A stretch of DNA of 20,655 nucleotides from a virus: IMG/VR virus record IMGVR_UViG_3300030109_005351, positions 1 to 20,655 of that record; one strand, given 5' to 3'. Position numbers and translations under genes: made by a program. Shown here piece by piece: positions 19,219-20,655 of this stretch. The notes under the pieces were generated by a model. The model did no database searches, was not told where the DNA came from, and saw only the letters and a list, made by a program, of their open reading frames with translations. Each line of letters starts with the position of its first letter. The stretch's first letter is position 1.

Positions 19219-19431
19219 CTACTTGAGAATAAAGTCACCAATGGCTTTGGCGGCAATCGAATCTACGGCGAAGTCAGATGCGCGCGCTTGCTGCAACCCA
19301 TCTTTCTTCGTCGCGACTACGATTGTGTTCCCGCCTCTGCCGTTGCCCATGTAAACGAATGGGCCTGTACCCCACCCCTTCACTGTAGACTTCAGTGGTG
19401 TCCCAACTGGTGTCTCTTTGTTTGGTGTCAT
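19219..19431 (-). CDS. Small unknown protein, 70 residues
   Basis: ATG 19431 overlaps the previous stop by four bases (ATGA). The protein is Gly/Lys-rich at the N-terminus (KSTVKGWGTGPFVYMGNGRGG), then has NTIVVATKKDGLQQARASDF and a C-terminal helix (SIAAKAIGDFILK). No family recognised. The compact beta-hairpin appearance and coupling to its neighbour support a real gene. Confidence 0.55.
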   Translation of the reverse strand: MTPNKETPVGTPLKSTVKGWGTGPFVYMGNGRGGNTIVVATKKDGLQQARASDFAVDSIAAKAIGDFILK

Positions 19432-19628
19432 GCTTGACTGTCCTCTGCCTCTGCCCTTTCGAGAACCTCGTTGATTGCTTCAAGCTGCTGCTGGAACGCA
19501 AGACGAGATTCTTCAGGAAACGATTGAACGTTCTCTGCGTTGCCGATCGCAACCGTGGGCCGTGGTTTAGACCACTGCTGTAAGAGTTTCCGCATGTTCT
19601 TTAGTTCTTTGATTTCTTGCTCAGTCAT
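19428..19628 (-). CDS. Small coiled-coil unknown protein, 66 residues
   Basis: ATG 19628 has the SD ACACAGGAGAGCAAAA, one base different from the recT leader, and overlaps the previous stop (ATGA). Two helices (TEQEIKELKNMRKLLQQW and SRLAFQQQLEAINEVLERAEA) are separated by a short loop with KPRPTVAIGN, giving a helical-hairpin look. Function unknown. Confidence 0.6.
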   Translation of the reverse strand: MTEQEIKELKNMRKLLQQWSKPRPTVAIGNAENVQSFPEESRLAFQQQLEAINEVLERAEAEDSQA

Positions 19629-19837
19629 TTTTGCTCTCCTGTGTTTGCTCTGCGAACCACGCTATCGTTCAGGCGAATCCATTCACTTTGTTGTGGTTCA
19701 TCCATTGGGGGGATTGTCTCTGGCACCGGCTTTACCCACTCTGTAAACGGGTGACGGTGCTGAAGTTTGGAAGGGTCGTGCGGGCCAAGGGCCAAGTCGA
19801 AACTTGGGAAGGCTGCTCTGTTTGGTAAGCGAGTCAT
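19625..19837 (-). CDS. Small Pro-rich unknown protein, 70 residues
   Basis: ATG 19837 has the SD ACACAGGAGAATGT. The protein is rich in Pro and His (PNRAAFPSFDLALGPHDP, VKPVPETIPPMDEP) with no clear long helix. It ends NTGEQK, the same last five residues as the YqaJ-type protein (TGEQK), because both C-termini are encoded by the junction element of the next gene. Function unknown. Confidence 0.55.
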   Translation of the reverse strand: MTRLPNRAAFPSFDLALGPHDPSKLQHRHPFTEWVKPVPETIPPMDEPQQSEWIRLNDSVVRRANTGEQK

Positions 19838-19977
19838 ACATTCTCCTGTGTTGTAGGCTCAGTGGACAGAACCGGCGCTTGGCTCTGCGTGGACATGGGT
19901 TTCAATAAAAGGTCTACTTGGGTGAGTAATCCAGGCCCCTCACCCTTACCGGCACTATGACTTAGACCATGATGCAC
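19834..19977 (-). CDS. Possible 47-residue ORF ahead of 19837 gene
   Basis: A frame from GTG 19977 runs to a TGA that overlaps the next ATG by four bases, as real neighbours do here. The product (GKGEGPGLLTQVDLLLKP, then QAPVLSTEPTTQENV) has plausible composition. However, the SD abuts the GTG directly, which is poor, and the region can fold (GGGTGAG 19920-19926 with CTCACCC 19939-19945). The frame could be chance. Confidence 0.3.
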   Translation of the reverse strand: MHHGLSHSAGKGEGPGLLTQVDLLLKPMSTQSQAPVLSTEPTTQENV

Positions 19978-20039
19978 CTCCTATAGATGTTGCGTGGCGT
20001 CCCACGCTTCACCCTGTTGATTGTTGTTTAGTGTTCGGT
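19838..20039. other. Structured low-coding stretch
   Basis: Apart from the doubtful 47-residue frame, no gene is seen. It holds a 7-bp hairpin (19920-19926 with 19939-19945), an enclosing GGTCTA/TAGACC pair (about 19911-19916 with 19962-19967), and a perfect 6-bp hairpin with a four-base loop (19992-19997 with 20002-20007). A two-codon frame ATG-GTC-TAA (19970-19962) follows a strong AGGAGG SD. There is no U-tract, so the hairpins do not form a classical terminator. It may be an RNA regulatory leader. Confidence 0.45.
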
Positions 20040-20303
20040 TTAGGCAAAGTGGTTGTAGTGTTGCCATACGTCGTTGAAGCTGTGTGGTAGTGCGCGACGA
20101 ATAATGTCTTCAGCTTTCCACATCGCTGGTTCGTCGTTGTAGTCCCAGTGCCATTCCCAATCGTAATCAAAGTCGGTGTGAGTTTTGTTGATATGGTTGT
20201 ACAGGAATGCATCGAGTTGATTGAGCCATTCTTCGAAGGATAGGCCCGTGCTTTTGGTCGGTTGAGTTTTGTACTCTATGAAGGCGCTGTATGATGATGC
20301 CAT
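20040..20303 (-). CDS. Small acidic, aromatic unknown protein, 87 residues
   Basis: ATG 20303 is preferred for its ACACAGAGATCATT leader, a weak form of the ACAGGAGA element. ATG 20339 would add 12 residues but has no SD. The protein contains LSFEEWLNQLDAFLYNHI and a striking Asp/Trp/Tyr-rich stretch (DFDYDWEWHWDYNDEPAMW), then EDIIRRALPHSFNDVWQHY. Such an acidic-aromatic surface suggests binding to a basic protein or mimicry of DNA, which is speculation. The frame continues upstream into the 20380-20604 gene, but that part is a shadow. Confidence 0.55.
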   Translation of the reverse strand: MASSYSAFIEYKTQPTKSTGLSFEEWLNQLDAFLYNHINKTHTDFDYDWEWHWDYNDEPAMWKAEDIIRRALPHSFNDVWQHYNHFA

Positions 20304-20379
20304 AATGATCTCTGTGTTGGTGAAGCGGTAGTGCTTCATTAAGGAATACGGAGTCAGGTGGATAGGCCCGACATGGGGA

Positions 20380-20604
20380 TCACTCACCTCCCTTGGCTTT
20401 GGCGATGGCTTCATTGGCACGAATCCAAATCGGCAAGTGCAGACAGTCATTCTTGACTTGAAAACGCATGATGTCTTCCAGCACCTCCAGCAAGTCAGGT
20501 GCCGCCTTGTACAAGCGGTAGCCATCGTCACCCAAGGCGAACCGTTGCTGACGTTCGGTGCGTTCATCCAGTTGCTTCGCGTATCGTTCGAGTATTCCGT
20601 TCAT
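20380..20604 (-). CDS. Small helical unknown protein, 74 residues
   Basis: ATG 20604 has the SD GGAGGTGAGTG and overlaps the upstream stop (TGATG). The protein is helical and charged (ILERYAKQLDERTERQQRF, APDLLEVLEDIMRFQ) and ends KAKGGE. The segment DGYRLYKAAPDLLEVLEDI is similar to a motif common in phage early proteins (Y-x-LYxAAPDLL-x-AL), also found in eukaryote-like ead/Ea22-type phage proteins. I regard the relation as likely but the function is unknown. Its stop lies in a junction element that is not followed by ATG. Confidence 0.6.
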   Translation of the reverse strand: MNGILERYAKQLDERTERQQRFALGDDGYRLYKAAPDLLEVLEDIMRFQVKNDCLHLPIWIRANEAIAKAKGGE

Positions 20605-20655
20605 CACTCACCTCCAGTGCGTTCTTGTTGCGGCCACCATGATGGTGACTCAGAT
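20604..20655 (-). CDS. C-terminal end of a further accessory gene
   Basis: An open frame enters from the right edge and ends ESPSWWPQQERTGGE with TGA overlapping the next ATG (TGATG). The GGE ending and overlap match the other class II junctions, so a coding gene beyond the window is likely. Nothing else can be said about it. Confidence 0.55.
   Translation of the reverse strand, partial: SESPSWWPQQERTGGE

Noticed and set aside
20304-20567. N-terminal half of the long 20040-20567 frame
   Set aside because: It overlaps the well-supported 20380-20604 gene; Cys/Thr/Arg-rich residues there indicate a shadow frame.
1-20655. Integrase, attachment site or lysogeny module
   Set aside because: No recombinase gene, tRNA or direct-repeat attachment site was seen; the HTH proteins alone do not show a temperate lifestyle.

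Overview
The window looks like part of a tailed double-stranded DNA phage genome (Caudoviricetes) or a related prophage. Genes are densely packed with frequent 1-4 base overlaps. There is a tail-fibre and lysis block on the + strand, and a long replication, recombination and accessory block on the - strand. I see no rRNA, tRNA, CRISPR array, insertion sequence, integrase, terminase, capsid or DNA polymerase gene. Many genes have canonical Shine-Dalgarno (SD) sequences, which suggests a bacterial host with a standard 16S rRNA tail. The host cannot be named from this sequence.

Layout. (1) 1-3318, + strand: the 3' part of a tail-fibre-like gene, a beta-propeller (Asp-box) tail protein, a holin-like membrane protein, and two tandem paralogous small structural proteins. 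(2) 3330-5159, + strand: a Lys/Ala/Pro-repeat protein, two small membrane/coiled-coil proteins, an L,D-transpeptidase-like Cys enzyme that is the best lysin candidate, and a BhlA-type holin-like protein. (3) 5158-5384: a convergent intergenic zone with a clear leftward intrinsic terminator and a GC-rich inverted repeat. (4) 5385-9798, - strand: two related DUF2589-type proteins, small unknowns, two zinc-ribbon proteins (one only 38 codons), an HNH-like protein, a RecT annealing protein and a YqaJ-type exonuclease. (5) 9799-10124: a single + strand HTH gene, divergent from the exonuclease, with a 21-bp palindromic operator candidate in the shared promoter region. (6) 10121-16032, - strand: SF2 helicase, VirE-family ATPase, zinc-finger/TOPRIM primase, a second HTH protein and several unknowns, led by a strong sigma70-like promoter at 16057-16085. 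(7) 16111-20655, - strand: a tight array of small unknown accessory genes.

How the genes work together. The + block is a late module for host attachment and lysis. The central - block is an early module: the primase, VirE-like ATPase and SF2 helicase would act in replication, and the YqaJ nuclease with RecT in single-strand-annealing recombination. The two HTH proteins sit at transcriptional boundaries and are candidate switches. The most unusual feature is the reuse of two short gene-junction sequences. One is ACAGGAGA-type, with a 24-bp perfect copy repeated 10 kb apart. The other is GGAGGTGAGTGATG, which at once encodes the end of one gene, supplies the SD and starts the next gene. Other points of interest are an RNA fold that would bury the primase ribosome-binding site, and an intrinsic terminator that ends directly against the start codon of an HTH gene.
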